A DNA stretch of 64,000 nt from Lysinibacillus sp. FJAT-14745 (GTDB taxonomy: Bacteria > Bacillota > Bacilli > Bacillales_A > Planococcaceae). Both the position numbers and the translations under genes were made by a program. Where the stretch lies: the NCBI RefSeq assembly GCF_001275675.1, contig NZ_LITM01000010.1, positions 33,625 to 97,624 on the forward strand, read 5' to 3'. The stretch's first letter is position 1; every line of letters begins with the position of its first letter. This document shows positions 44,349-52,923 of this stretch, piece after piece. The notes beneath the pieces are model-generated. The model was not told the DNA's origin. It was given only the letters and a program-made list of their open reading frames with translations, and made no database searches.

Positions 44349-44388
44349 TAAAAAAAGTTCTTATGATTTAAAAGCATCATAAGAACTA
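44349..44388 (-). terminator. Intrinsic terminator of tRNA-Asp
   Basis: On the minus strand AGTTCTTATGAT pairs with ATCATAAGAACT, followed by seven T; 16 nt after the tRNA 3' end. Confidence 0.85.
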
Positions 44389-44403
44389 TATTATCGTTTA
44401 TAA

Positions 44404-44479
44404 TGGCGGTCCCGACCGGGATCGAACCGGCGATCTCCTGCGTGACAGGCAGGCATGTTAACCGCTACACCACGGGACC
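44404..44479 (-). tRNA. tRNA-Asp (anticodon GTC)
   Basis: 76 nt with encoded CCA. The acceptor stem GGTCCCG/CGGGACC, the anticodon arm CCTGCCTGTCACGCAGG with GTC, and the T arm CCGGTTCGATCCCGG are all intact. It is a lone tRNA, not part of a cluster, with its own terminator. Confidence 0.97.
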
Positions 44480-44564
44480 TCTTTAAGACATTTATAAATA
44501 TATCATAAAAAACTGTAACATGCAATATTTTTTTCATATTTTTTTAGATTTCCACCAAAAGTTG

Positions 44565-44923
44565 TGGATACATTTGTTAAAACGTATGTCATGTATATAA
44601 ACTGATCTTCGTTCCTGCTAGGCGACTCCAACTCCTTGAGGATTAGCAATAGAGGAACAAAGGCTAAAAGCATCACTTCCTGTGATAACGCCCTCGTGAC
44701 CTACATCGTGTTGTTGTCGCTGTCGCTACGTTAGCACTACGCTTTCGCGCAAAAAACATCTGTCGCTGTCGCTTCACTTTCGCACAAAGAACATTTGCTG
44801 CTGCCGCTACGTTGGCACTTCGCTTTCGCTCAAAAAACATTTGTTGGCCCAGGCAGCTCATCTGACGCCCCCAAGAAAGCTCCAGTCGGAACGGAAATCA
44901 ACCAAACGTTATGGTGATGAGTC
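44565..44923. repeat. Terminal-inverted-repeat element, longest copy G
   Basis: About 360 bp. The left end CACCAAAAGTTGTGGATACA and the right end GGTTGATTTCC...GGTGATGAGTCA (reverse sense) match copy E. Inside are a GGCGACTCCAACTCC block, AGGAACAAAGGCTAAAAGC, and three ~35-bp units (GCTGTCGCTACG...CGCTTTCGCGC). The right end stops about 25 nt before the sigma-54 promoter of the opp operon, so the element occupies the place where an upstream activator site would be expected. Confidence 0.8.
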
Positions 44924-44947
44924 AATTCTTCAATTATCTCCCTTCTT

Positions 44948-44964
44948 TTGGCATCGATTTTGCA
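44948..44964 (+). promoter_or_regulatory. Sigma-54 (-24/-12) promoter of the opp operon
   Basis: TTGGCATCGATTTTGCA matches TTGGCAC-N5-TTGCA with one deviation (T for C); GG and GC are spaced 12 nt as required. Transcription would begin about 35 nt before the oppB start codon. Confidence 0.7.
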
Positions 44965-45012
44965 AATAAATTAAATAGATTTTACAAACTATTTCATAAG
45001 GAGGTCGTTTCA

Positions 45013-45936
45013 ATGATTCGGTACATCTTTACTCGAATCGGCTACATGATAATTACGTTATTTATTATCATTTTGCTTTCATTTTTGCTAATGAAGGCAT
45101 TACCCGGTTCTCCATTTAATGATGAACGCTTACCTGAAACACAAAAAGAACTACTTTACAAAAAATACGGGTTAGATAAGCCGGTACCTATTCAATTCGG
45201 TATTTACTTAACAAATCTTGTACAAGGAGATCTAGGTATTTCATTTGTTTTGGATAATCGTCCGGTTACTAAAATTATTCAAGAGCGTATCGGTGCCTCT
45301 GCCATTCTCGGATTTCAAGCTGTTACTGTCGGTACTTTAATAGGCTTACTATTAGGTATCGTGGCGGCGCTAAGGCATAACACTGTTATAGATTACGGTG
45401 CTACTGTTTTAGCTGTGCTCGGTATCTCCATTCCATCCTTTGTATTTGCAGGTTTTTTACAATATTGGGTTGGTGTCAAACTAGGCTGGCTACCAATCGC
45501 CTTTTGGAATGGTTTTGAATACTCAATATTACCAACAATCGCGTTAGCGGTCGGTGTTGTTGCAACAATTGCCCGCTTTACACGGATTGAAATGTTGGAA
45601 GTGCTCAATCAAGAATACATCTTAACAGCGAGATCAAAAGGACTGTCGAATTCCGTTATTATTACAAAGCATGGTATTCGAAATGCACTAATCCCAATCA
45701 TTACAATTATCGGACCATTAACTGTTAATACGATTACGGGCTCACTAGTTATTGAAAAAATTTTTAGTATCCCTGGGTTAGGAGAGCAATTTGTTAACTC
45801 CATTATTACGAATGATTACCAGCTTATTATGGGAACAACAATCTTTTATGCTGTTTTATTTGTAAGCGTTATCTTAGTTATTGATATTTTATACGGATTC
45901 ATCGACCCTCGGATTCGTGTCATAGGAGGCGAGTAA
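45013..45936 (+). CDS. oppB: Oligopeptide ABC transporter permease OppB/DppB
   Basis: 307 residues from ATG 45013 with AAGGAGGT 7 nt upstream; a longer frame reaching 44911 begins in repeat copy G and is not coding. Six transmembrane helices; the N-terminus MIRYIFTRIGYMIITLFIIILLSFLLMKALPGSPF is typical, and the coupling EAA loop is near EYILTARSKGLSNSVIITKHGIRNALIP. It forms the peptide channel with OppC. First gene of oppB-oppC-oppDF-DUF3899. Confidence 0.92.
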   Translation: MIRYIFTRIGYMIITLFIIILLSFLLMKALPGSPFNDERLPETQKELLYKKYGLDKPVPIQFGIYLTNLVQGDLGISFVLDNRPVTKIIQERIGASAILGFQAVTVGTLIGLLLGIVAALRHNTVIDYGATVLAVLGISIPSFVFAGFLQYWVGVKLGWLPIAFWNGFEYSILPTIALAVGVVATIARFTRIEMLEVLNQEYILTARSKGLSNSVIITKHGIRNALIPIITIIGPLTVNTITGSLVIEKIFSIPGLGEQFVNSIITNDYQLIMGTTIFYAVLFVSVILVIDILYGFIDPRIRVIGGE

Positions 45937-45939
45937 TTT

Positions 45940-46974
45940 ATGACAACAGAAGTAACCGACAATGCGACGGTAAAAAAATATCCTCCTGATTTGTTTGAGC
46001 CTGCCTCTCAAAGTGAATTTGTTGATAATTTTACGTATCGTCCCGAACAATCATTTTGGCAAGATGCATGGCTTGGTTTACGCAAAAATAAAGCAGCTAT
46101 TGTTGGCTTATGCATTATTATTCTAGTTATTTTACTAGCTATTTTCGGTCCATTTATGAACAGTCATGGCTACGATGAACAAAATCTTGCGCGTACAAAT
46201 TTACCACCAAAAATCCCTGTTCTTGAGAATATTTCATTTTTAGGTTTGAACGGTGTTGATAGTCGTGGCGTTGACCAATACGAAGCAAAAGGTATAAGTG
46301 AAGATTTTTGGTTTGGTACAGATGAATTAGGTCGGGATTTATGGACACGTATTTGGCAAGGTACACGTATCTCTCTTTATATTGCTTTTTTAGCGGCAAC
46401 GATTGATTTAATTATAGGGGTTGCTTACGGTGCTATTTCAGCATTTTATGGTGGTCGCACTGATAATATCATGCAACGTATTATTGAAGTGTTAGTTGGT
46501 ATCCCTGGGCTAATTATTAATATTCTTCTCATTCTTATTTTAAAACCAGGAATCATTTCTATTACTATTGCGATGGTTATCGTCGGGTGGATTAGTATGG
46601 CTCGTATCGTACGAGCACAAATATTAAAGCTAAAAACATATGAGTTTGTTCTTGCTTCTAGAACGCTCGGTGCTAGTAACCAACGCTTGATTTGGAAACA
46701 TTTAATTCCTAATACACTAGGTCCGATTATTGTAGCTACTACTTTTACCATTCCAGGAGCTATCTTTACTGAAGCATTACTAAGTTTTATCGGCCTAGGC
46801 CTACAGCCACCAACTGCTTCCTTAGGAACGATTGTTAATGACTCTTATAAATTATTACGTATTTATCCACATGGCATGATTTTTTCATCCATTGTCATTA
46901 GCTTAATTATGATTAGCTTTAATCTACTAGGTGATGGACTGCGTGATGCATTCGATCCAAAAATACGTAAATAA
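45940..46974 (+). CDS. oppC: Oligopeptide ABC transporter permease OppC/DppC
   Basis: 344 residues. OppC_N region SFWQDAWLGLRKNKAAIVGLCIIILVILLAIFGPFM precedes a periplasmic-side loop with FWFGTDELGRDLWTR, the family hallmark, and the EAA loop is TYEFVLASRTLGASNQRLIWKHLIPN. It pairs with OppB. The start is 3 nt after the oppB stop, with AGGAGG inside the end of oppB. Confidence 0.92.
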   Translation: MTTEVTDNATVKKYPPDLFEPASQSEFVDNFTYRPEQSFWQDAWLGLRKNKAAIVGLCIIILVILLAIFGPFMNSHGYDEQNLARTNLPPKIPVLENISFLGLNGVDSRGVDQYEAKGISEDFWFGTDELGRDLWTRIWQGTRISLYIAFLAATIDLIIGVAYGAISAFYGGRTDNIMQRIIEVLVGIPGLIINILLILILKPGIISITIAMVIVGWISMARIVRAQILKLKTYEFVLASRTLGASNQRLIWKHLIPNTLGPIIVATTFTIPGAIFTEALLSFIGLGLQPPTASLGTIVNDSYKLLRIYPHGMIFSSIVISLIMISFNLLGDGLRDAFDPKIRK

Positions 46975-46987
46975 GGAGGGGTGCGAA

Positions 46988-48976
46988 TTGAAAAAAATAT
47001 TAGAAGTTAAAAATTTAAGTATTTCATTTAATACGCAAAATGGTGAGGTTCAGGCTGTACGCAATGTATCATTCGACTTATTTGAAGGTGAAACACTAGC
47101 AATCGTTGGCGAGTCGGGCTCTGGAAAATCAGTTACTTCTAAAAGCCTATTACGATTAAACCCTGCTGAAACAACAATGCTGAAAAACGGTCAAATTTTA
47201 TACAATGAAAAAAATATTTTAACGTGCAGAGAGCAGGAAATACGTGCAATTCGTGGGGCTGAAATCTCAATGATTTTCCAGGATCCCATGACTGCATTAA
47301 ACCCCACGATGACAATCGGTAGTCAAATTGCAGAGAGCATAAAAAAACATTCAACATTACGTGGTAATCAAATAACAGAACGAGTGCATGAACTATTACA
47401 ACTTGTTGGCATTAAAGAAGCAGATAAACGATATAAACAATATCCTCATCAATTTTCTGGAGGAATGCGTCAGCGTATCGTTATCGCGATGGCACTTGCT
47501 TGCGAGCCTCGTATTATTATTGCCGATGAACCTACCACAGCTCTAGACGTTTCGATTCAAGCACAAATTCTAGAATTGCTAAAAAACATTCAAAAAAAGA
47601 TGAATCTTTCAATTATCTTTATTACACATGATTTGGGTGTTGTAGCAAAAATGGCTGATCGCGTTGCCGTGATGTATGCTGGAAAAATTATTGAAATTGG
47701 CTTAGTTGATGAAATTTTTTACCATTGTCAGCATCCATATACACAAGGTCTACTCGCTGCTATGCCAAACCCAGATATTGAAACCAACACACTGTACGCT
47801 ATTCCAGGAACACCACCAAACTTACTGCAACCGCCGATTGGAGATGCCTTCGCTGCTCGTAATAACCAAGCACTCAAAATCGATTTTTTAGAGGAGCCAC
47901 CAATGTTTAAGGTCAGCGACACACACTATGCAGCTACTTGGTTATTGCATGAGCAAGCGCCTAAAATGATACCTATTCATCAACAGTTAGCCCAAGCTGA
48001 ACGCAAGGAACGTGAAAAAGCACCTGTATTTGATACAACCAAACCGTATTTAACATTACAAGGAGTAAAGCAGCATTTTAAATTAGATAAAAACGCTATA
48101 AACAAAGCTGTAGATGGCATTACTTTTGATATTTATAAAGGAGAAATCTTCGGTTTAGTTGGAGAATCTGGCTGTGGTAAGTCCACGACAGGGCGCTCGA
48201 TTATCGGACTCAATATACTAACAGATGGGGATATTCACATCGACGGTAGGAACATTAATGAAGCAAAGACGAAGCAAGAAAAATTAGCCTTTAATCGCAA
48301 GGTGCAAATGATTTTTCAAGACCCTTATTCTTCCCTAAATCCACGTATGAAAATTGCTGACATTATTGCAGAAGGTCTTGCTATTCATGGCGTACCGAAA
48401 AGCGAATGGAGGGCAAAAATTTATGAGCTATTAAATATAGTAGGTTTAACGAAAGAATATGCGAATCGCTATCCTCATGAGCTTAGTGGCGGGCAACGTC
48501 AGCGTATAGGTATTGCACGCGCACTTGCTGTAGAGCCTGAACTAATCATTGCTGATGAACCGATTTCTGCATTAGACGTATCGATCCAAGCACAAATCGT
48601 TAATTTATTGAAAAAGCTACAAAAGGAACGTGAACTGACATATCTATTTATAGCACACGACTTGTCGATGGTGAAATATATTAGTAACCGTATCGGCGTC
48701 ATGTATCGCGGGAAAATTGTCGAGCTTGCAGAAAGCCATGAGCTCTATGATCACCCTATTCACCCTTATACAAAGGCATTATTATCTGCTATACCACTGC
48801 CTGACCCAAAACTAGAACGTGAACGACAACGTATTATTTTTAATGAAGCTGAATATAACGCTACTAATAGAGAAAGTGAAAGCTTTACTGAAGTACGCCC
48901 GGGCCATTTTGTCATGCTAACAGAAGAGGAGCTTACCCAATACGATCAAGTAAACAGTGAGAGCATACCACTATGA
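46988..48976 (+). CDS. Fused oligopeptide transporter ATPases (OppD-OppF in one chain)
   Basis: 662 residues from a TTG at 46988, 8 nt after AAGGAGGGG. The N-terminal half is OppD-like: GESGSGKS, signature FSGGMRQR, IIADEPTTALDVSIQAQI, and the PGTPPNLLQPPIGDAF zinc-site region (usual CxFxxRC cysteines not seen). The C-terminal half is OppF-like: GESGCGKSTTGR, LSGGQRQR and IIADEPISALDVSIQAQI, ending with PLPDPK. Fused ABC pairs occur in GsiA/YejF. It hydrolyses ATP for peptide import through OppBC. Confidence 0.9.
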   Translation: MKKILEVKNLSISFNTQNGEVQAVRNVSFDLFEGETLAIVGESGSGKSVTSKSLLRLNPAETTMLKNGQILYNEKNILTCREQEIRAIRGAEISMIFQDPMTALNPTMTIGSQIAESIKKHSTLRGNQITERVHELLQLVGIKEADKRYKQYPHQFSGGMRQRIVIAMALACEPRIIIADEPTTALDVSIQAQILELLKNIQKKMNLSIIFITHDLGVVAKMADRVAVMYAGKIIEIGLVDEIFYHCQHPYTQGLLAAMPNPDIETNTLYAIPGTPPNLLQPPIGDAFAARNNQALKIDFLEEPPMFKVSDTHYAATWLLHEQAPKMIPIHQQLAQAERKEREKAPVFDTTKPYLTLQGVKQHFKLDKNAINKAVDGITFDIYKGEIFGLVGESGCGKSTTGRSIIGLNILTDGDIHIDGRNINEAKTKQEKLAFNRKVQMIFQDPYSSLNPRMKIADIIAEGLAIHGVPKSEWRAKIYELLNIVGLTKEYANRYPHELSGGQRQRIGIARALAVEPELIIADEPISALDVSIQAQIVNLLKKLQKERELTYLFIAHDLSMVKYISNRIGVMYRGKIVELAESHELYDHPIHPYTKALLSAIPLPDPKLERERQRIIFNEAEYNATNRESESFTEVRPGHFVMLTEEELTQYDQVNSESIPL

Positions 48977-49338
48977 AATTAAAAACAACTATATTGTTTA
49001 CTGGTTGCATTTTAATATGTTCCCTTCTCTATACATTACTCTTAAAACAATCGATGACCATGCTGACAATGATTAATCATACTTTTCTTGCTTCACTTGC
49101 TTTTACAATCGTTGGAGCAATATTGTTTGTTGTGCAAGGTGGGCTTTTTAATGGTATCGCTTATAGCTTTAAACGCTTTTTTGCACGTGTCACTAAAAAC
49201 GGTACCTACGCATATGAGTTAGATGGTGACTTGGAATTCGTACAAGCGCCATCCTATACCTTTACCTATCCACTGCTACTTGCAGGTTTGATTGGCTGTA
49301 TTATCACCACGATTTTATCTCTTGTTTTCTATTTATAG
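48973..49338 (+). CDS. DUF3899 membrane protein of the opp operon
   Basis: 121 residues with three hydrophobic helices (about 5-25, 38-58, 95-118) and a basic central part (RFFARVTKNGTYAYELDG). It matches the DUF3899 pattern I know from Bacilli. Its ATG overlaps the last codons of oppDF (ATGA), so it is coupled to the transporter. Function unknown; an accessory role to peptide transport is inferred from position. Confidence 0.65.
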   Translation: MKLKTTILFTGCILICSLLYTLLLKQSMTMLTMINHTFLASLAFTIVGAILFVVQGGLFNGIAYSFKRFFARVTKNGTYAYELDGDLEFVQAPSYTFTYPLLLAGLIGCIITTILSLVFYL

Positions 49339-49346
49339 ATGGCTTA

Positions 49347-49395
49347 TTTCAACATAACAAGGAGTTGATTTCGCCTTGTCCCAACTTTTGGTGAT
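49347..49395. repeat. Shortest derivative of the terminal-inverted-repeat family (copy J)
   Basis: CAACATAACAAGGAGTTGATTT and CCAACTTTTGGTGATAT are the two outer ends joined with almost no interior. Confidence 0.5.
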
Positions 49396-49404
49396 ATCCT
49401 TATA

Positions 49405-49448
49405 GAAAAAACAGATGCTGCCTATCAATGTAGGCAGCATCTGTTTTT
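49405..49448. terminator. Bidirectional terminator between the opp operon and oppA
   Basis: AAACAGATGCTGCCTA pairs with TAGGCAGCATCTGTTT, flanked by A- and T-runs, between convergent genes. Confidence 0.85.
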
Positions 49449-51129
49449 ACTTTACAATTTCAACCCATTTATAGCTAATGTCCGCTGAAAACGGATGTTC
49501 ATATAAATTTTTTACATATGGCTTCGTCAAACGACTTATACCTTTTTGGAAGGTCGGCGCAAATGCAAAATCATCCATCATAATCTTTTCAGCTTGTTGC
49601 ATTAATTTCCAACGTTCAGAAACATCAGAAGTTGTTTTAGCTTTTTTAATTAATGCATCAACCTTTTCATTTTTATAGTGAGATTGATTGTAGTACGCAG
49701 TTGATTCAAATAACTCAATATATGTCATAGGATCTTGATAGTCTGGTCCCCAACCGCCATAGTCTAAATCATAGTCAACAGCCCCTTCTAATGCTAACTT
49801 TTGCTTATTAGGCTGCATATTGATTGTTAGCTCTAAGCCTTCAAGATTTGTTTCTAATTGATTTTTAATAAATTCTGCAGCTTTTTTAGATTCTGCACGG
49901 TCGTATGTTAAAAACTCTAGTTTTACTTTATCTACCCCTAGCTCCTTTAAACCAGTAGCCCATGCTTCCTTCGCCAATTCAACATTAGTTTTATTCATAT
50001 CACCATTACCTTCACGGAAATCAACACCTTTTTCATCTGTTGATAATCCAAGTGGTACTAAATAATAGGCTGGAATAGAGCCATCCTGTAAAATCACATC
50101 TGCAAAGCCTTGTTTATCCCAAGCCATATCGATTGCTTTACGAATGTTCTTATTCGATAGAATTTTATTTTCATGGTTCATTCGAATAAAATACGTATTT
50201 GGTTTTAAGAATGTTGAATACTCTGGGCTATCTTTGTATTGAGCTACATACTCACTTGAAAGCTCAGCAGTGTCGATCTCTCCCGCTTCATATAGATTTA
50301 CTGCTGTTGCTGTATCTTTCACGATTTTTTGTGTAATTTTTGTAAGCTTCACACTATCTTTATCCCAATATTTTTCATTTTTTACGAATGTCCAGCCTTG
50401 ACCATGCTGCCATGATTCCAATACGAATGGACCATTATAAATCATATTTGCTGCTTCTAACGCATATTGATCACCTTGTGCTTCTGTAAATTCTTTGTTT
50501 AGTGGAAAGAACGGTGCATACGTTGTTAAGCTTAGGAAATATGGAATTGGAGCATTTAGTTGGACTTCCAATGTGTAATCGTTTAGCGCTTTAACGCCAA
50601 TTTCATCTACCTTACCATATAGTGGATCGCCCTCTTTTTGAACACTAGCCGCATTTTTTATATCTAGCATTAAATAAGAATAAATTGCTTGCGTTTTAGG
50701 ATTGATAGCTCTTTTCCAAGCATATTCAAAGTCATGTGCTGTAACAGGTGTGCCATTGCTCCACACAGCATCTTGGCGTAACTTAAATGTATATACAGTT
50801 CCATCCGCTGAAGCTTCATATGACTCTGCTATTCCTGGCACTGGTGTATTTTCTGGTCCGATACGGTATAATCCCTCAAATACAGAGTTCATTGCTGTAA
50901 TTGCAAGTGCATCTACACTCCCTAATGAACTCATTGTTGCTAAATCCCCTCCCGCTACTAAATGTAGTTCCTGTCCAACAGTTGTGTTACCGTCAGTAGT
51001 AGACTCTTTGTCCGTACTATTGCCACCAGTTGGGCTACCAGAAGATTTATCCTCCTTGCCGTAGCAGCCAACTAATACAACTAGCATCAGCCCTAATAAC
51101 ACGACTAACCATTTTGTCTTTTTAGTCAT
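49447..51129 (-). CDS. oppA: Oligopeptide-binding lipoprotein OppA
   Basis: 560 residues from ATG 51129, 8 nt after AGGGG (ATG 51135 is too close to it). The signal ends at the lipobox LVGC (Cys about residue 21), then a Ser/Thr/Gly linker and an SBP_bac_5 domain with YTFKLRQDAVWSNGTPVTAHDFEYAWKRAINP and the late WGPDYQDPMTYIELF. It captures peptides outside the membrane for OppBC-OppDF, whose operon converges on it from the other side. It has its own sigma-54-like promoter at 51185. Confidence 0.92.
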   Translation of the reverse strand: MTKKTKWLVVLLGLMLVVLVGCYGKEDKSSGSPTGGNSTDKESTTDGNTTVGQELHLVAGGDLATMSSLGSVDALAITAMNSVFEGLYRIGPENTPVPGIAESYEASADGTVYTFKLRQDAVWSNGTPVTAHDFEYAWKRAINPKTQAIYSYLMLDIKNAASVQKEGDPLYGKVDEIGVKALNDYTLEVQLNAPIPYFLSLTTYAPFFPLNKEFTEAQGDQYALEAANMIYNGPFVLESWQHGQGWTFVKNEKYWDKDSVKLTKITQKIVKDTATAVNLYEAGEIDTAELSSEYVAQYKDSPEYSTFLKPNTYFIRMNHENKILSNKNIRKAIDMAWDKQGFADVILQDGSIPAYYLVPLGLSTDEKGVDFREGNGDMNKTNVELAKEAWATGLKELGVDKVKLEFLTYDRAESKKAAEFIKNQLETNLEGLELTINMQPNKQKLALEGAVDYDLDYGGWGPDYQDPMTYIELFESTAYYNQSHYKNEKVDALIKKAKTTSDVSERWKLMQQAEKIMMDDFAFAPTFQKGISRLTKPYVKNLYEHPFSADISYKWVEIVK

Positions 51130-51151
51130 TGTCATTTCCCCTTTGATTTTA

Positions 51152-51173
51152 TTGCACGATAGCTACCGTGCAA
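51152..51173. promoter_or_regulatory. Inverted repeat in the oppA leader
   Basis: TTGCACG and CGTGCAA are separated by 8 nt, just downstream of the oppA -12 element. It could be an operator or an mRNA hairpin. Confidence 0.4.
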
Positions 51174-51184
51174 CAAAACATATA

Positions 51185-51201
51185 TGCAATATTCATGCCG
51201 A
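51185..51201 (-). promoter_or_regulatory. Sigma-54 (-24/-12) promoter of oppA
   Basis: On the minus strand TCGGCATGAATATTGCA fits TTGGCAC-N5-TTGCA with two deviations and the right GG-GC spacing, about 56 nt before the oppA start. Confidence 0.55.
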
Positions 51202-51222
51202 CACCATATTTGCTCTAAAATT

Positions 51223-51239
51223 TTGGCACAAATCTTGCA
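51223..51239 (+). promoter_or_regulatory. Sigma-54 (-24/-12) promoter of the Xaa-Pro peptidase gene
   Basis: TTGGCACAAATCTTGCA is a perfect match to TTGGCAC-N5-TTGCA; the expected start site is about 16 nt before the start codon at 51267. Confidence 0.85.
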
Positions 51240-51266
51240 GTATATTAAAAAAGGGGGAATTATAAC

Positions 51267-52331
51267 ATGTCACTACTAGAACAATTACGTGTAGCATTAC
51301 GAGCTCAACAATCGGATGTACTCATCATAACGAGTAATCAAAACCGTCGTTATTTAACAGGATTTACAGGCAGTGCAGGTACAGTAGTAATTACACCAAC
51401 TCAAGCACTTTTACTCGTAGATTTCCGTTACACACAGCAAGCTACAAACCAAAGTAAAGAATTTGATGTTCGTGAAATCGATCGCAGCCGTTTATATGAA
51501 ACTATCCAAGAAATTTTAGACACAGAATCTATCCAAACAATTGGTTTTGAGCAACAACATGTTACTTATGAGGTATATCAATTAATGGCTAGTAAATTAA
51601 CAGCAACATTAAAGCCGCTATCTAATATTGTGGAAAATTTACGCATGATAAAAACACCAGAAGAAATTGAATTGATTAAGAAAGCAGCGTGGATTTCAGA
51701 TGAGGCATTTAAGTATATTTTGACATTTATTAAACCAGGAGTGTCAGAAATTGATATCGCAAATGAATTAGAGTTTCATATGCGTAAAAACGGAGCTACT
51801 GGAGCTGCATTCGATATAATTATTGCTTCTGGCCATCGTTCTGCACTTCCGCATGGTGTTGCATCTGACAAAATAATTGAAGAAGGCGATATGCTGACAC
51901 TTGATTTTGGCGCCTATTATCAAGGCTATCGTTCAGATATGACGAGAACAATTGCAGTTGGCGAACCACCTGGTAAACTAAAGGAAATATACCAAATCGT
52001 TTATGACTCATTACAAATAGCTCTATCTAATATGAGGGCTGGTATGACTGGAAAAGAAGCAGACAGCTTTTCACGAGAATTCATAAAAGCTAAAGGCTAT
52101 GGAAAAAATTACGGACACGGTTCGGGGCACGGTATCGGCTTAGATATTCATGAAAATATTTTTATGTCTCCAGTATGCGAAGACATTCTAGAAGAGAATA
52201 TGGTGCTTACTGTTGAGCCCGGTATTTACATTCCTAATTTAGGCGGAGTACGTATAGAAGATGATGTCATCGTTACAAAAAACGGTGTTGAAGTTATCAC
52301 ACACTCACCAAAAGCGCTTATTATTTTATAA
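51267..52331 (+). CDS. M24 metallopeptidase, Xaa-Pro di/aminopeptidase type
   Basis: 354 residues. A creatinase-like N-terminal domain is followed by the pita-bread domain with metal ligands DFGAYYQGYRSDMTRT (two Asp), HGSGHGIGLDIHE (His), EPGIYI (Glu) and RIEDDVIVT (Glu). It resembles B. subtilis YqhT in length. It should release the residue before proline or hydroxyproline from imported peptides. AAAGGGGGAAT precedes ATG 51267. A perfect sigma-54 promoter, the sigL gene downstream and the hydroxyproline genes nearby suggest a role in Pro/Hyp peptide use. Confidence 0.88.
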   Translation: MSLLEQLRVALRAQQSDVLIITSNQNRRYLTGFTGSAGTVVITPTQALLLVDFRYTQQATNQSKEFDVREIDRSRLYETIQEILDTESIQTIGFEQQHVTYEVYQLMASKLTATLKPLSNIVENLRMIKTPEEIELIKKAAWISDEAFKYILTFIKPGVSEIDIANELEFHMRKNGATGAAFDIIIASGHRSALPHGVASDKIIEEGDMLTLDFGAYYQGYRSDMTRTIAVGEPPGKLKEIYQIVYDSLQIALSNMRAGMTGKEADSFSREFIKAKGYGKNYGHGSGHGIGLDIHENIFMSPVCEDILEENMVLTVEPGIYIPNLGGVRIEDDVIVTKNGVEVITHSPKALIIL

Positions 52332-52337
52332 AGTAAC

Positions 52338-52593
52338 AGGCGTGTTGATTAGGAAAAAACAAGTTTATTATTGAGCGATAAAAGGATTTTTTCGTTACCA
52401 CTTTGCCAATATATTTCCATTTTAACTGATTGTAGCGTAGGGCTACTCGACTCCCGCGGGAAAGCGAGACAGACGAGACCCTGCACGGAGCGAAGCGGAG
52501 GAAGCGGCTCGACGCTCGCCCGCAGGAAAGCGAGTAGCCCGTAGCGGAAATCAGCCTCTTTGGATGTATAAAAATGGTTAATCAACACACCTG
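52338..52593. mobile_element. MITE-like element with target-site duplication
   Basis: Terminal inverted repeats AGGCGTGTTGATTA (52338) and TAATCAACACACCT (52579-52592) bound about 256 bp of non-coding DNA. ATAAAGTAAC is present directly on both sides (52328-52337 and 52594-52603), a 10-bp target duplication. The interior has an inner inverted repeat, GGGCTACTCGACTCCCGCGGGAAAGCG against CGCTCGCCCGCAGGAAAGCGAGTAGCCC. It differs from the other repeat family in its ends. It sits directly after the peptidase stop codon. Confidence 0.75.
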
Positions 52594-52629
52594 ATAAAGT
52601 AACCTTTTAATTTTGAAAAAGTGTATTGT

Positions 52630-52740
52630 TGGTATGAAAGCCTATGGAGCGGAGGGAGGCTCGGACCACGTCAAAGGAAAGCGTCTCCCGGAATGAAATT
52701 CGTAGTCAAGTACATATATTGGTGAAGAGCCCTTTTTCAT
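52630..52740. repeat. Degenerate GC-rich repeat fragment
   Basis: GGTATGAAAGCCTATGGAGCGGAGGGAGG and TCAAAGGAAAGCGTCTCCCGGAATG resemble the interior of the MITE-like element just upstream, with no intact ends. Confidence 0.35.
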
Positions 52741-52773
52741 TATTTATACACACTCATAATAATGTTCATTTTT

Positions 52774-52802
52774 TTGACACATTTTAAATATCTTTATATT
52801 AG
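52774..52802 (+). promoter_or_regulatory. SigA-type promoter of sigL
   Basis: TTGACA at 52774-52779 and TATTAG at 52797-52802 with a 17-nt spacer. Confidence 0.55.
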
Positions 52803-52845
52803 ACATTTATCACTAAAGCTCCTTTTTACTTTAGTGATAAATGTC
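52802..52845. promoter_or_regulatory. Perfect 17-bp inverted repeat at the sigL transcription start
   Basis: GACATTTATCACTAAAG and its complement flank a 10-nt spacer, starting at the end of the predicted -10 box. There is no T-run on either side, so it is more likely an operator or leader structure than a terminator. Confidence 0.6.
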
Positions 52846-52923
52846 AAAAATTATTGTCACTATTACTCAATAGCATCATTTTCTATAGATTTAAGTACTT
52901 AAATGGAGAATGGAGGTTTTAAA

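Noticed and set aside
44673..44861. 62-codon minus-strand frame
   Set aside because: A reading of the 35-bp units in copy G.
44911..45012. 34-residue N-terminal extension of OppB
   Set aside because: Begins in the end of copy G and covers the sigma-54 promoter; AAGGAGGT points to ATG 45013.
52349..52588. 79-codon minus-strand frame
   Set aside because: Entirely inside the MITE-like element, without start signal.
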